Of a DNA stretch of 64,000 bases, positions 24,209 to 33,347 are shown piece by piece. The stretch spans positions 124,001 to 188,000 of the forward strand of contig NZ_JADHDX010000002.1 in the NCBI RefSeq assembly GCF_016820585.1, read 5' to 3'. Each line of letters begins with the position of its first letter. The stretch's first letter is position 1. Position numbers and translations under genes: made by a program. The DNA is from Arthrobacter beigongshangensis. Its GTDB lineage: Bacteria; Bacillota; Bacilli; Bacillales_A; Planococcaceae. The notes beneath the pieces were generated by a model, which was not told the origin of the DNA, did no database searches, and saw only the letters and a program-made list of their open reading frames with translations.

Positions 24209-25915
24209 GTGAATAAAAAAACAATCATTCGTACGTTTGAGAAAATAGCTTTATATATGGAATTGCTTGGAGAAAATCATTTCAAAGTTTCTGCGTTTAG
24301 AAAAGCGGCGAATGCGCTGGAGCTAGATCCGCGGAGTTTAGCTGAAATGGATGATATCTTGACTCTGAAGGGAATCGGTAAAGGAACAGGTGCAGTGATT
24401 ACGGATTTGCTGGAGAAAGGCAAATCTGATTTGCTACAGGAGCTAGAAGAGACGGTTCCAAAGGGGCTAATCCCTTTATTGAAAATCCCAGGACTTGGTG
24501 GCAAGAAAATCGCTAAATTGCGCGAAGCACTCGGCATTGATTCAGTTGAATCATTACGCAATGCATGTGTTGCTGAGGAAGTGAGTAAAGTCCCCGGCTT
24601 TGGTAAAAAAACTGAAGATAATCTGTTGGCTGAAATAGAATTACTAGGTACGCGGCAAGGCAAATTTCCGATATGGCAAGTAGAAAAGGTTGTATCGTTT
24701 GTGGAGCAGGAGCTACAAATAATTCCTGAAATCACGCGTTTTTCCGTTGCAGGCAGTTATCGCCGGACAGAAGAGCAAAATAGTGATGTAGACTTCATCA
24801 TAGTGACTGACGAGCCTGGCGTTGTACGTGAGAAATTGTTGGCATCCTTACCACTTGCTGCGACAATCGGGGCTGGAGATGCCAAATTATCCGTTACACT
24901 TGACTTGGAGGAGCAAATTGATGCAGATTTCCGTTTTGTAAAGGCTGAACAATTTGCTTCTGCCATTCATCATTTTACAGGCTCAAAGGATCATAATGTT
25001 CGCATGCGTCAGTTAGCGAAGTCGAGAGGGCTGAAAATAAGCGAATACGGCGTGGAGGATGAAGAGGGAGCTGTCACGACATTCGAGTCGGAAGAACAAT
25101 TTTTCGCCCACTTCGATTTACCTTACATTCCACCTGCGCTTCGAAGAAATGGCAGTGAGATCGACCGTGTGGAAAAACTAGCTGGTTTGATTGTGCTGGA
25201 GGATATTCGTTCTGATTTGCATATGCATACGACTTGGTCGGACGGAGGCTATTCGATCCGCGAAATGGTGGAGGCTTGCCGCGCCAAAGGCTATTCCTAT
25301 ATGGTCATCACAGATCATACCGAGTACTTGAAGGTAGCGAATGGCTTAACGCCAGAACGCGTGCGTGAACAAATTGCAGAAATCCGTGCGTTAAATGAAG
25401 AATATGATGACATTGAAATTTTCTGTGGAACGGAAATGGACATTCTTCCTGATGCCACACTCGATTTTAATGATGAATTGCTCAGTGAGCTTGATTTTGT
25501 CATTGCTTCGATTCATTCAAACTTTAGTCAATCGCAGGAGCAAATTATGGAAAGATTGCATACGGCGATGAAAAATCCGCATGTCGATATGATTGCACAC
25601 CCAACAGGGCGTATTGTTGGGCAGCGTGACGGTTATAATCCGGATATCCCTCAGCTCATTCAATGGGCGAAGGAATACGGTAAAATTTTGGAGTTAAATG
25701 CGAATCCTTACCGATTGGATCTTGCGACGGATCATTTAATCATGGCGCAAGAAGCGGGCGTTCCTATCGCTATCAATACAGACGCACATGCGATTGGTCA
25801 ATTGAAATATATGGATATTGGCGTGAAATACGGCCAAAAAGCTTGGCTGAAAAAAGAAACGGTCGTTAATACATGGCCGCTCGATAAATTCCTCCGTGAC
25901 ATTGTCCGGAAATGA
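24209..25915 (+). CDS. polX: Family X DNA polymerase with PHP nuclease domain
   Basis: 568 residues. N-terminal helix-hairpin-helix segments (LTLKGIGKGTGAVI and LLKIPGLGGKKIAKL) bind DNA. The family X nucleotidyltransferase core has AGSYRRTEEQNSDVDFII, where GS and DVD give the metal ligands. The C-terminal PHP domain begins RSDLHMHTTWSDGGYSIREM (near 335) and supplies 3'-5' exonuclease and AP-endonuclease activity in base-excision repair. The GTG at 24209 fits the GGTGAGGAGGG spacing better than the TTG at 24206. It overlaps the mutS2 ribosome site. B. subtilis YshC is the counterpart. Confidence 0.96.
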   Translation: MNKKTIIRTFEKIALYMELLGENHFKVSAFRKAANALELDPRSLAEMDDILTLKGIGKGTGAVITDLLEKGKSDLLQELEETVPKGLIPLLKIPGLGGKKIAKLREALGIDSVESLRNACVAEEVSKVPGFGKKTEDNLLAEIELLGTRQGKFPIWQVEKVVSFVEQELQIIPEITRFSVAGSYRRTEEQNSDVDFIIVTDEPGVVREKLLASLPLAATIGAGDAKLSVTLDLEEQIDADFRFVKAEQFASAIHHFTGSKDHNVRMRQLAKSRGLKISEYGVEDEEGAVTTFESEEQFFAHFDLPYIPPALRRNGSEIDRVEKLAGLIVLEDIRSDLHMHTTWSDGGYSIREMVEACRAKGYSYMVITDHTEYLKVANGLTPERVREQIAEIRALNEEYDDIEIFCGTEMDILPDATLDFNDELLSELDFVIASIHSNFSQSQEQIMERLHTAMKNPHVDMIAHPTGRIVGQRDGYNPDIPQLIQWAKEYGKILELNANPYRLDLATDHLIMAQEAGVPIAINTDAHAIGQLKYMDIGVKYGQKAWLKKETVVNTWPLDKFLRDIVRK

Positions 25916-25931
25916 AAGGAAGTGTAAGACA

Positions 25932-28286
25932 TTGGAAAACCGTGTCTTGAAAACACTTGAGTTCGATAAAATCCGGGATATTGTGGCTACACATTGCACA
26001 TCATTTGCCGGTCGTTCTTATATAGAAAAGTTAGTGCCAGTTAGCGAGTTTGATGAAGTTGTTCGATTGTTAGAGGAAATGGATGAAGGGCTGTCCATTT
26101 TGCGGGTCCGTGGCAACGTACCAATGGGCGGTATTAGTGATATTAGACCTCACGCAAAACGTGCACAACAGGGTGGTATGTTAAGTGCCTATGAATTAAT
26201 GGAGGTTGCTAACACCATTCGGGCTAGCCGGATTTTGCGTCAGTTCATCGAAGCGATTGTAGCCGATGAAGATATTGACATTCCACATTTCGTCGCTAAA
26301 AAAGAATTGATTCCCATTTTGACGGGCTTGGAGCATGAAATCAATGCCTGTATTGATGATAATGGACATGTTGTGGATAGTGCATCGGGTTCGCTACGTT
26401 CGATTCGACAAGGATTACGTTTGCAAGAGGGGCGCGTGCGTGAAAAGCTAGAAAGCTACACACGTGGACGCAATGCAGCGAAGATGCTGTCTGACTCCAT
26501 TGTGACGATTCGTAACGACCGTTTTGTGATTCCTGTCAAAGCGGAGTATCGTTCGCATTATGGCGGCGTCATTCACGATATGTCGTCATCTGGACAAACG
26601 CTGTTCATCGAACCTGATGCAGTCGTTCAGGCGAATAATGAAATTAGACGCTTGAAAATGCAGGAGCAAGAAGAAATCGAGAAAATTCTGATTGAGCTGT
26701 CTGCAAAAGTACAAGAAATCGCCCATGATTTGTTTACACTTGTCGCTGTTTTGGCGGAAATTGATATTATTTTAGCGAAAGCAAAATTTGGTATTGCGCA
26801 GAAATGCACGAAGCCGGAAGTGAATAACGAAGGATATATTCGTTTAGCGAAAGCGCGCCATCCTTTACTACCAATTGATACTGCCGTAGCGAATACGATT
26901 GAATTTGGAAAAGACATTACGACGATTGTCATTACCGGGCCAAATACAGGTGGTAAGACTGTGACATTGAAAACGGTCGGTTTGTGCACGTTAATGGCAC
27001 AAGCAGGACTGCCGATTCCTGCACTCGATGGTTCGGAAATTGCAGTCTTTGATTCAGTTTATGCCGACATTGGGGATGAACAATCTATTGAGCAAAGTTT
27101 GAGTACTTTCTCTTCACATATGGTTAATATTGTTGATATTATTCAAAAATACGACGATCGTTCGCTAATTATCTTTGACGAGCTAGGTTCAGGTACAGAT
27201 CCACAGGAAGGGGCTGCATTGGCCATCTCGATTTTGGATGAAGTACATGGGCATGGTGCGCGTGTCATGGCAACGACCCATTATCCAGAATTAAAAGCGT
27301 ATGGCTATAATCGGCCGGGCGTGGCCAATGCGAGTGTTGAGTTCGATATTGAAACGTTGAGCCCGACCTACCGTCTATTAATCGGTGTGCCGGGTCGCAG
27401 TAATGCGTTTGAAATTTCGAAACGACTAGGGTTACAGGAGCGAATCATTGAGCGTGCAAAAACCTTTACTGGGACGGATCGTGGTGAAGTCGATTCGATG
27501 ATTGTGTCACTTGAAACAAGTCGTGTCCAATCAGAAAAAGATGCAGAACAAACGCACGAAGTCCTGCTGGAAACGGAGCAGTTGAAACGTGAACTGGAAG
27601 AACGACTAGCTGAGTTCGATAGTATGAAAGAGCGTTTGGAAGCGAAAGCAAAAGAAAAGGCGAAAAAAATTGTTGAAGATGCAAAACGTGAATCAGAGGC
27701 GGTCATATCGGACTTACGTGCAATGCGTCTGAATGTCGGTGCCAATATTAAAGAGCATGAATTGATTGAAGCGCGTAAACGTCTGGAAGGTGCGTCACCG
27801 GCTGAAGAGAAAAAAATCGTCAAAGCGAAGGCGGCACCAAGACCGCTACAAGTTGGCGATGAAGTAAAAGTACTGAGTTATGGTCAAAAAGGGACGCTCA
27901 TTGAAAAAGTATCGAGTAAAGAGTGGATTGTTCAAATCGGTATTTTGAAGATGAAATTGGACGAGGCTGGACTAGAATATGTCAAACCAGAAAAAGAAAA
28001 GCCAACTGTTGTGACGACTTCTGTAAGAGGAAGAGAATCGCATATCAAATTAGAACTCGACCTACGGGGAGAGCGCTATGAGGATGCCATCTTCCGTACA
28101 GAAAAATATTTGGATGATGCATTATTATCAAATTATCATCAAGTATCCATCATCCACGGTAAGGGTACAGGGGCATTAAGACAGGGCATCCAACAATATT
28201 TAAAAAATCATTCCCGTGTGAAAAGCTACCGTTTCGGCGAAGCGGGCGAAGGCGGGCACGGTGTGACTGTGGTGGAATTGAAGTAA
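25932..28286 (+). CDS. mutS2: Endonuclease MutS2 (anti-recombination / ribosome rescue)
   Basis: 784 residues, as in B. subtilis. The middle is a MutS-type ATPase with Walker A GPNTGGKTVTLKTVG and the ABC-like signature EQSLSTFSSHM. A long charged helical segment (about 520-640) comes next. A KOW-like part follows, and then the C-terminal Smr domain (LDLRGERYEDA and HGKGTGALRQGIQQYL). MutS2 resolves collided ribosomes or suppresses recombination depending on species. The TTG at 25932 follows AAAGGAAGTG. The ribosome site overlaps the polX stop, so the genes are coupled. Confidence 0.96.
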   Translation: MENRVLKTLEFDKIRDIVATHCTSFAGRSYIEKLVPVSEFDEVVRLLEEMDEGLSILRVRGNVPMGGISDIRPHAKRAQQGGMLSAYELMEVANTIRASRILRQFIEAIVADEDIDIPHFVAKKELIPILTGLEHEINACIDDNGHVVDSASGSLRSIRQGLRLQEGRVREKLESYTRGRNAAKMLSDSIVTIRNDRFVIPVKAEYRSHYGGVIHDMSSSGQTLFIEPDAVVQANNEIRRLKMQEQEEIEKILIELSAKVQEIAHDLFTLVAVLAEIDIILAKAKFGIAQKCTKPEVNNEGYIRLAKARHPLLPIDTAVANTIEFGKDITTIVITGPNTGGKTVTLKTVGLCTLMAQAGLPIPALDGSEIAVFDSVYADIGDEQSIEQSLSTFSSHMVNIVDIIQKYDDRSLIIFDELGSGTDPQEGAALAISILDEVHGHGARVMATTHYPELKAYGYNRPGVANASVEFDIETLSPTYRLLIGVPGRSNAFEISKRLGLQERIIERAKTFTGTDRGEVDSMIVSLETSRVQSEKDAEQTHEVLLETEQLKRELEERLAEFDSMKERLEAKAKEKAKKIVEDAKRESEAVISDLRAMRLNVGANIKEHELIEARKRLEGASPAEEKKIVKAKAAPRPLQVGDEVKVLSYGQKGTLIEKVSSKEWIVQIGILKMKLDEAGLEYVKPEKEKPTVVTTSVRGRESHIKLELDLRGERYEDAIFRTEKYLDDALLSNYHQVSIIHGKGTGALRQGIQQYLKNHSRVKSYRFGEAGEGGHGVTVVELK

Positions 28287-28292
28287 TACTAA

Positions 28293-28400
28293 TCAATCAC
28301 GCCTTGGCGTGATTGCGTCCGGATTTTTTTCGAGCTCGCTCGAAAAGCTCCCCCAAAAATCCGTGACATCCGCCGGAGGCTTTGTCTGAGTTCAGACAAA
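28293..28400 (-). repeat. Family A repeat, copy A3
   Basis: On the minus strand it reads, in order, stem TTTGTCTGA/TCAGACAAA, GCCTCCGGCGGATGTCAC, inner paired GGATTTTT/AAAAATCC around a TTTTCGAGC/GCTCGAAAA hairpin, GGACG, then CAATCACGCC/GGCGTGATTG. It begins 7 nt after the mutS2 stop. Confidence 0.88.
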
Positions 28401-28479
28401 ATATGCTCCTTTTTGAAACCTTTTTCGATTCTATCCGTATAGGTAGGAATGACCGAATATAAAGGAGCTTAAAACTATA

Positions 28480-28890
28480 ATGAAAACTGATTTTTGGAGC
28501 AATCCATTAGTAGAAACAGCAGGATATTTTAGCGTTGTTGTCCTTTGTCTAATTGTTTCAATGGTGCTTTTTGAGCTCGTTACTAAATATAAGAATTGGG
28601 AAGAGATTCGAAATGGGAATTTATCCGTTGCTTTCGCAACAGGCGGGAAAATTTTTGGTATTTGTAATATTTTCCGCTACTCAATCGAACGACATAACTC
28701 ATTGCCTGAAATGATTGGATGGGGATTATTCGGCTTTACTTTGCTCATCTTCGCTTATCTATTATTTGAGTTCCTAACACCGAAATTTAATATTGATAAA
28801 GAGATTGAAGCAGACAATCGTTCCGTTGGATTTATATCCTTGGCGATTTCAGTAGGCTTATCGTTTGTTATTGGAGCAAGTATTTCATAG
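28480..28890 (+). CDS. yshE: DUF350 family membrane protein (YshE)
   Basis: 136 residues with four transmembrane segments and the DUF350 pattern (an A-F-A-T-G-G turn within LSVAFATGGKIFGICN near 46-61, then a second repeat-like part EADNRSVGFISLAISVGLS). Function is unknown. It follows mutS2 in B. subtilis too. AAAGGAGC lies before the ATG. A 36-residue membrane peptide gene follows 12 nt later and both share one terminator. Confidence 0.88.
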   Translation: MKTDFWSNPLVETAGYFSVVVLCLIVSMVLFELVTKYKNWEEIRNGNLSVAFATGGKIFGICNIFRYSIERHNSLPEMIGWGLFGFTLLIFAYLLFEFLTPKFNIDKEIEADNRSVGFISLAISVGLSFVIGASIS

Positions 28891-28902
28891 GAGTCGTTTT
28901 AA

Positions 28903-29013
28903 ATGGAAAAGTTAGCGAAAATTTTACTAATAGTTTGTGTTCTTTTCGTCGCAGTCGGTATTTACTGGCTATCTTTTGGAACACCGAGCTGGTTATTCTT
29001 CCAAATGCCTTGA
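28903..29013 (+). CDS. Small membrane protein (36 aa)
   Basis: A 36-residue product: MEKLAK, then a hydrophobic segment ILLIVCVLFVAVGIYWLSF and a tail ending LFFQMP. AGGAG lies 9 nt before the ATG. The gene starts 12 nt after yshE, and its stop codon is inside the terminator stem that ends the unit. These facts make it a real gene, cotranscribed with yshE. I know no function; a partner for YshE in the membrane is a guess. Confidence 0.72.
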   Translation: MEKLAKILLIVCVLFVAVGIYWLSFGTPSWLFFQMP

Positions 29014-29042
29014 CCGAAATATGCCGGTCAAGGCATTTTTTT
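29005..29042 (+). terminator. Terminator of the yshE unit
   Basis: Perfect arms ATGCCTTGACCG/CGGTCAAGGCAT followed by T7; the stop codon of the 36-aa gene is in the stem. Confidence 0.9.
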
Positions 29043-29117
29043 GACATTTACTATCCAAAAATAAAATACTCATTGTAAGCGGATTCATTTAGCACTATAA
29101 TTAACTATAGGAATATT

Positions 29118-29250
29118 CAACTTAATTCAGCGGGGTTCAAACCTCGCCTGAATTAAGTTGAGCCTCCAGCGGATGTCGCGGATTTCGAAGGGAGTGAATT
29201 GAGCTTGCTCAATTTAAAATCTGGACGCAATCATGCTGAGGCGCGATTGA
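29118..29250 (+). repeat. Family A repeat, copy A4
   Basis: Stem CAACTTAATTCAG/CTGAATTAAGTTG, then GCCTCCAGCGGATGTCGCGG, ATTTCGAAGGGAG, inner hairpin AATTGAGC/GCTCAATT, AAAATCTGGACG and the end stem CAATCATGCT/GGCGCGATTG. It lies just before the lcfA ribosome site. Confidence 0.85.
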
Positions 29251-29286
29251 TAGTTGTTGAATAGATTGAAGAAAGGGGTTTTTTAC

Positions 29287-30984
29287 ATGACGGCAAAACC
29301 ATGGTTGGATTTATATCCTACCGAAATTGCAAAGACGCTTGATTATGAGCGGATTCCAATCCAAGATTACTTAACACGTTCTAGCAAGAAGTATCCCGAA
29401 AAAGTAGCGATGCATTTTATGGGCAAGGATATTTCTTACAAGGAATTCCATGAGGCCGCTTTAAAATTTGCTAACTATTTAAAATCACTGGGGATTGAAA
29501 AAGGAGATCGCGTGGCAATTATGTTGCCAAACTGTCCACAAGGGGCAATTGCCTATTATGGCATCCTCTATATTGGCGCAATTGTTGTACAGACGAATCC
29601 GCTTTACACAGAACGTGAATTGGCTTATCAAATGGTGGATTCTGGCTCAAAGGCAATCATTTCACTCGATATTTTATTCCCTCGGATTTCGAAAATCATT
29701 AAGGACACAGAACTTGAACATGTCATTATTACAGGAATCAAAGATTACTTGCCGTTCCCGAAAAATCTGATCTATCCATTCATCCAGAAAAAAGAATATG
29801 GCATGACAGTCAAAGTTGAGCATCGTGGGATGAATCATCTCTTTACTGAAATCATGAAAATCGCAAAACCAAGCCCTGTAAGCTACTCCTTTGATTATGA
29901 TGAAGATATTGCTTTGTTACAATACACGGGGGGAACAACTGGACCACCGAAGGGCGTCATGTTAACTCATGCGAATCTTAGCGCCAATGTTAAAATGTGT
30001 GATGAATGGCTCTACAAATGTGAAGAAGGTAAAGAAACGCTCATGGCTATTCTGCCTTTTTTCCACGTTTATGGCATGACAACAGTCTTAGTCTTATCCG
30101 TTATGTTGGGTAACAAAATGGTCATCATTCCGAAATTTGATTTTGAAACTGCTTTGAAAACAATCGACAAACAGAAGCCGACGCTATTCCCAGGTGCACC
30201 GACCATTTATATCGGTCTACTAAATCATCCGGATCTAAAAAAATACGATTTGTCATCCGTAAAAGCCTGTATTAGTGGCTCGGCAGCATTACCGGTTGAA
30301 GTACAAGAGAAATTTGAGATGATTACGGGTGGAAAGCTAGTCGAAGGCTATGGCTTAACGGAAACTTCGCCAGTGACACATGCTAATCTTGTTTGGGGAA
30401 CGGAACGTGTGAAGGCCTCCATCGGTATACCGTGGCCAGATACTGACTCTTGTATACTAGGTCCAGATTCATCAGAGCCGCTTGCGAATGGTGAAATTGG
30501 TGAAATTGCGGTAAAGGGTCCCCAAGTGATGAAGGGTTATTGGAATAAACCAGAGGACACTGAGCAGACTTTCCGTGATGGGTGGTTCTTGACAGGGGAT
30601 CTTGGTTATATGGATGACAAAGGGTATTTCTACGTTGTGGATCGTAAAAAAGATATGATTATTGCAAGTGGCTTTAATATTTATCCGCGTGAAATCGAAG
30701 AAGTTCTCTATGAGCATGAGGCAATCCAGGAATGTGTCGTTGCGGGGGTTCCCGATCCTTATAGGGGAGAAACTGTTAAAGCGTATGTTGTCTTGAAGGA
30801 AGGTGCTTCGGTTACGGAGGAGCAGTTAGATGAGTATTGTCGCGAAAATTTAGCATCGTTCAAAGTGCCACGCAAGTATGAGTTCCGAAGTGAGTTGCCA
30901 AAAACAGCAGTCGGAAAAATTTTACGTCGTGCACTTGTTGATGAAGAGAAGAAAAAAGCTGAACAGGAACGACTAACCTCATGA
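29287..30984 (+). CDS. lcfA: Long-chain fatty acid-CoA ligase
   Basis: Activates fatty acids to acyl-CoA through an acyl-adenylate, the entry to beta-oxidation. 565 residues with the ANL-superfamily signatures: P-loop-like LLQYTGGTTGPPKGVMLTH (near 217), GYGLTETSPV, the TGDLGYMDDKGYFYVVDRKK hinge region (near 435-455) and the C-terminal catalytic Lys in PKTAVGKILRR. The ATG at 29287 follows AAAGGGG; frame upstream reads into repeat A4. Next downstream is the FadR-controlled fadR-fadB-etfBA unit, with its own promoter. Confidence 0.96.
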   Translation: MTAKPWLDLYPTEIAKTLDYERIPIQDYLTRSSKKYPEKVAMHFMGKDISYKEFHEAALKFANYLKSLGIEKGDRVAIMLPNCPQGAIAYYGILYIGAIVVQTNPLYTERELAYQMVDSGSKAIISLDILFPRISKIIKDTELEHVIITGIKDYLPFPKNLIYPFIQKKEYGMTVKVEHRGMNHLFTEIMKIAKPSPVSYSFDYDEDIALLQYTGGTTGPPKGVMLTHANLSANVKMCDEWLYKCEEGKETLMAILPFFHVYGMTTVLVLSVMLGNKMVIIPKFDFETALKTIDKQKPTLFPGAPTIYIGLLNHPDLKKYDLSSVKACISGSAALPVEVQEKFEMITGGKLVEGYGLTETSPVTHANLVWGTERVKASIGIPWPDTDSCILGPDSSEPLANGEIGEIAVKGPQVMKGYWNKPEDTEQTFRDGWFLTGDLGYMDDKGYFYVVDRKKDMIIASGFNIYPREIEEVLYEHEAIQECVVAGVPDPYRGETVKAYVVLKEGASVTEEQLDEYCRENLASFKVPRKYEFRSELPKTAVGKILRRALVDEEKKKAEQERLTS

Positions 30985-30995
30985 TATAATATTGC

Positions 30996-31024
30996 TTGAC
31001 AAGAGGAGAAATAAATACTAATAT
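30996..31024 (+). promoter_or_regulatory. Promoter of fadR-fadB-etfB-etfA
   Basis: TTGACA (30996-31001), a 17-nt spacer and TAATAT (31019-31024). Transcription would begin near 31031, at the edge of the FadR operator. Confidence 0.85.
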
Positions 31025-31031
31025 GAAAATA

Positions 31032-31049
31032 TGAATGAATCATCATTCA
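31032..31049. promoter_or_regulatory. FadR (YsiA) operator
   Basis: TGAATGAATCATCATTCA fits the B. subtilis FadR palindrome TGAATGAMTAMTMATTCA closely. It covers the predicted transcript start, so FadR should block initiation until long-chain acyl-CoA releases it. Confidence 0.85.
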
Positions 31050-31075
31050 TATTTTCTTTTTGGTGGTGATTAGTA

Positions 31076-31657
31076 GTGAAGCGGGATAGGCCAAAATATA
31101 AGCAAATCGTGGATGCAGCTGTAGTTGTCATCGCTGAAAATGGATTTCATCAGGCGCAAGTTTCTAAGATTGCAAAGGAAGCTGGCGTTGCGGACGGGAC
31201 GATTTATCTTTATTTTAAAAATAAAGAGGATATTCTTATATCTGTGTTTAGGGAAAAGATGGCTATTTTCGTCAATAATGTTGAGGTCATATTGAAAAAA
31301 GACATTGACACCTCTGAAAAATTATTCAGAATGATTGACAATCATTTCCGTGTACTCCATGAAGACCGTCAACTGGCAATCGTCACACAGCTTGAACTCC
31401 GGCAGTCGAATAAAGAGTTACGAATTCGAATTAATGAAGTGTTGAAGGAATACCTAATGCTTTTAGATGCTATCTTGAAAGAAGGGATAGAAAATGGTGC
31501 ACTCAATGACCAGCTTGATATCCGACTTGCAAGGCAAATGGTGTTTGGAACGATCGATGAAACAATCACTTCATGGGTGATGAACGATCAGAAGTATGAT
31601 CTTATGAAGCTCTCACCTGAAGTACATAGACTCATCATGAATGGAATGAAGGCTTGA
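31076..31657 (+). CDS. fadR: TetR-family fatty acid degradation regulator FadR
   Basis: 193 residues. The N-terminal TetR helix-turn-helix is clear (IVDAAVVVIAENGF, VSKIAKEAGVADGTIYLYFKNKEDIL). The rest is an all-helical ligand domain. In B. subtilis this protein (YsiA) represses beta-oxidation genes and is released by long-chain acyl-CoA. The GTG start follows GGTGGTGA. An exact-type operator lies 27 nt upstream, implying autoregulation, and the operon continues with fadB, etfB and etfA. Confidence 0.93.
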   Translation: MKRDRPKYKQIVDAAVVVIAENGFHQAQVSKIAKEAGVADGTIYLYFKNKEDILISVFREKMAIFVNNVEVILKKDIDTSEKLFRMIDNHFRVLHEDRQLAIVTQLELRQSNKELRIRINEVLKEYLMLLDAILKEGIENGALNDQLDIRLARQMVFGTIDETITSWVMNDQKYDLMKLSPEVHRLIMNGMKA

Positions 31658-31707
31658 CTTCGTTTGAAGTCAGGCCAAAAACGTAGAGGACAGAGAGTGG
31701 GGATGGA

Positions 31708-32481
31708 ATGGAGTTTCTAACAGTAGTTGTGGAGGATGGCGTCGCTATTGCGACAATTAACAGGCCACCCGCGAATGCGCTTTCACGTGCGCTAATACTG
31801 GAAGTAGATGCACTTCTTGAGCAGGTGGAACATGACGAAGCTATACGAGTCGTTGTTCTACATGGAGAAGGGAAGTTTTTCTCGGCAGGTGCGGATATTA
31901 AAGAATTTACATCCGTCACATCAGGAGAAGAATTTACGAAGTTGGCAGCGAGTGGGCAAGCAGTATTTGAACGTTTGGAATCCTTTTCTAAACCAGTCAT
32001 TGCGGCTATTCATGGTGCGGCACTTGGCGGTGGACTTGAATTAGCGATGGGTTGTCATATGCGTATTGTCACTGAAACAGCGAAACTGGGCTTACCAGAA
32101 CTGCAATTAGGTCTAATTCCTGGATTTGCTGGGACACAACGTTTGCCACGCTATGTTGGTATGCCAAAAGCGGCAGAGATGCTACTGACAAGTGAGCCGA
32201 TTAGTGGTGCAGAAGCAGTTCGTCTTGGTCTTGCAAATCAATCCTATTCAGACGAAGAGTTGTTGCCTAAAACGATGGAGTTGGCTAAGAAAATTGCAAA
32301 GAAAAGCCCTGTTTCAGTAAAAGCTGCACTGGCTATGTTGCAATATGCAAAACCAGCTTCTTATTACGAGGGTGTCAAAGCAGAGTCTGATTCTTTCGGA
32401 GAAGTATTTGTTTCAGAAGATGCAAAAGAAGGAATCCAAGCATTTCTTGAAAAACGCCAACCTATATTTACGGGGAAATAA
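31708..32481 (+). CDS. fadB: Enoyl-CoA hydratase
   Basis: A 257-residue crotonase-fold enzyme of the second beta-oxidation step. The oxyanion-hole segments are [11 protein letters not shown] (near 60) and [17 protein letters not shown] (near 100). The catalytic Glu region is [20 protein letters not shown]. The ATG follows GTGGGGATGG. B. subtilis YsiB (FadB) has the same place between fadR and etfB. It is cotranscribed under FadR control. Confidence 0.94.
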   Translation: MEFLTVVVEDGVAIATINRPPANALSRALILEVDALLEQVEHDEAIRVVVLHGEGKFFSAGADIKEFTSVTSGEEFTKLAASGQAVFERLESFSKPVIAAIHGAALGGGLELAMGCHMRIVTETAKLGLPELQLGLIPGFAGTQRLPRYVGMPKAAEMLLTSEPISGAEAVRLGLANQSYSDEELLPKTMELAKKIAKKSPVSVKAALAMLQYAKPASYYEGVKAESDSFGEVFVSEDAKEGIQAFLEKRQPIFTGK

Positions 32482-32505
32482 TTAAAAGTCGAGGAGGTCT
32501 GTAAA

Positions 32506-33279
32506 ATGAACATTTATGTATTAGTAAAACGGACATTTGATACAGAGGAAAAAATTACGGTAACCAACGGTAAAATTGCTGATGATGGTGCAGAGTTTAT
32601 TATAAATCCATATGATGAATATGCAATTGAAGAGGCAATTCAAGTACGTGATGCTCATGAAGGTGAAGTTACAGTCATTACGATTGGTGACGAAGATGCA
32701 GAGAAACAATTGCGCACAGCATTAGCGATGGGGGCAGATAAGGCGGTCCTTATTAATACTGAGGACGATCTTGATGAAATGGATGAATTTACGGCTGCCA
32801 AAATTATCGCTGAATATTTGAAGGATAAAGAAGTGGATTTAATTCTTGCGGGGAACGTCGCGATTGACGGCGGTTCGGGGCAAATTGGACCACGAGTGGC
32901 TGAACTTCTTGGCATTAACTATGTGACAACGATTACAAATCTTGAAATCGATGGCACAAAAGTAACAATCGTACGTGATGTTGAAGGGGATTCTGAAACA
33001 ATTGAGACGGCATTACCTCTTCTTGTAACCGCACAGCAAGGCTTGAATGAGCCGCGTTATCCATCCCTGCCGGGGATTATGAAAGCTAAGAAAAAGCCGC
33101 TTGAAGAGCTTGAGTTGGATGACTTAGACCTTGATGAAGATGATGTAGCGGCTAAAACAGAAACAATTGAAGTATATTTACCACCACAAAAGGCAGCTGG
33201 ACGTGTTCTTGAAGGTGAAATTGCCGATCAAGTGAAAGAGCTAGTCACTTTGCTGAATTCTGAAGCGAAAGTAATCTAA
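32506..33279 (+). CDS. etfB: Electron transfer flavoprotein beta subunit
   Basis: 257 residues. It passes electrons from acyl-CoA dehydrogenases to the quinone pool together with EtfA. The family signatures are NIYVLVKRTFDTEEKI at the start, AMGADKAVLINTED, and DLILAGNVAIDGGSGQIGPRVAELLG (AMP/FAD-type pocket). The acidic stretch near 200 is usual. GAGGAGGTC stands before the ATG. Next in the operon is etfA. Confidence 0.96.
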   Translation: MNIYVLVKRTFDTEEKITVTNGKIADDGAEFIINPYDEYAIEEAIQVRDAHEGEVTVITIGDEDAEKQLRTALAMGADKAVLINTEDDLDEMDEFTAAKIIAEYLKDKEVDLILAGNVAIDGGSGQIGPRVAELLGINYVTTITNLEIDGTKVTIVRDVEGDSETIETALPLLVTAQQGLNEPRYPSLPGIMKAKKKPLEELELDDLDLDEDDVAAKTETIEVYLPPQKAAGRVLEGEIADQVKELVTLLNSEAKVI

Positions 33280-33347
33280 TCGGCTTCGGCAAAAAGAGTC
33301 TAACAATTAGAACATAACTTTGAATTGTCATAGGAGGGACTTTATAA

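Noticed and set aside
24277..24735. A 152-codon open frame on the minus strand inside polX
   Set aside because: It is antisense to a well-conserved gene, is Ser-rich as usual for reverse frames of such genes, and has no ribosome site or recognisable domain.
27368..27823. A 151-codon minus-strand frame within mutS2
   Set aside because: It mirrors the charged helical segment of MutS2; composition (Ser/Arg/Phe) reflects the reverse complement of Glu/Lys codons.
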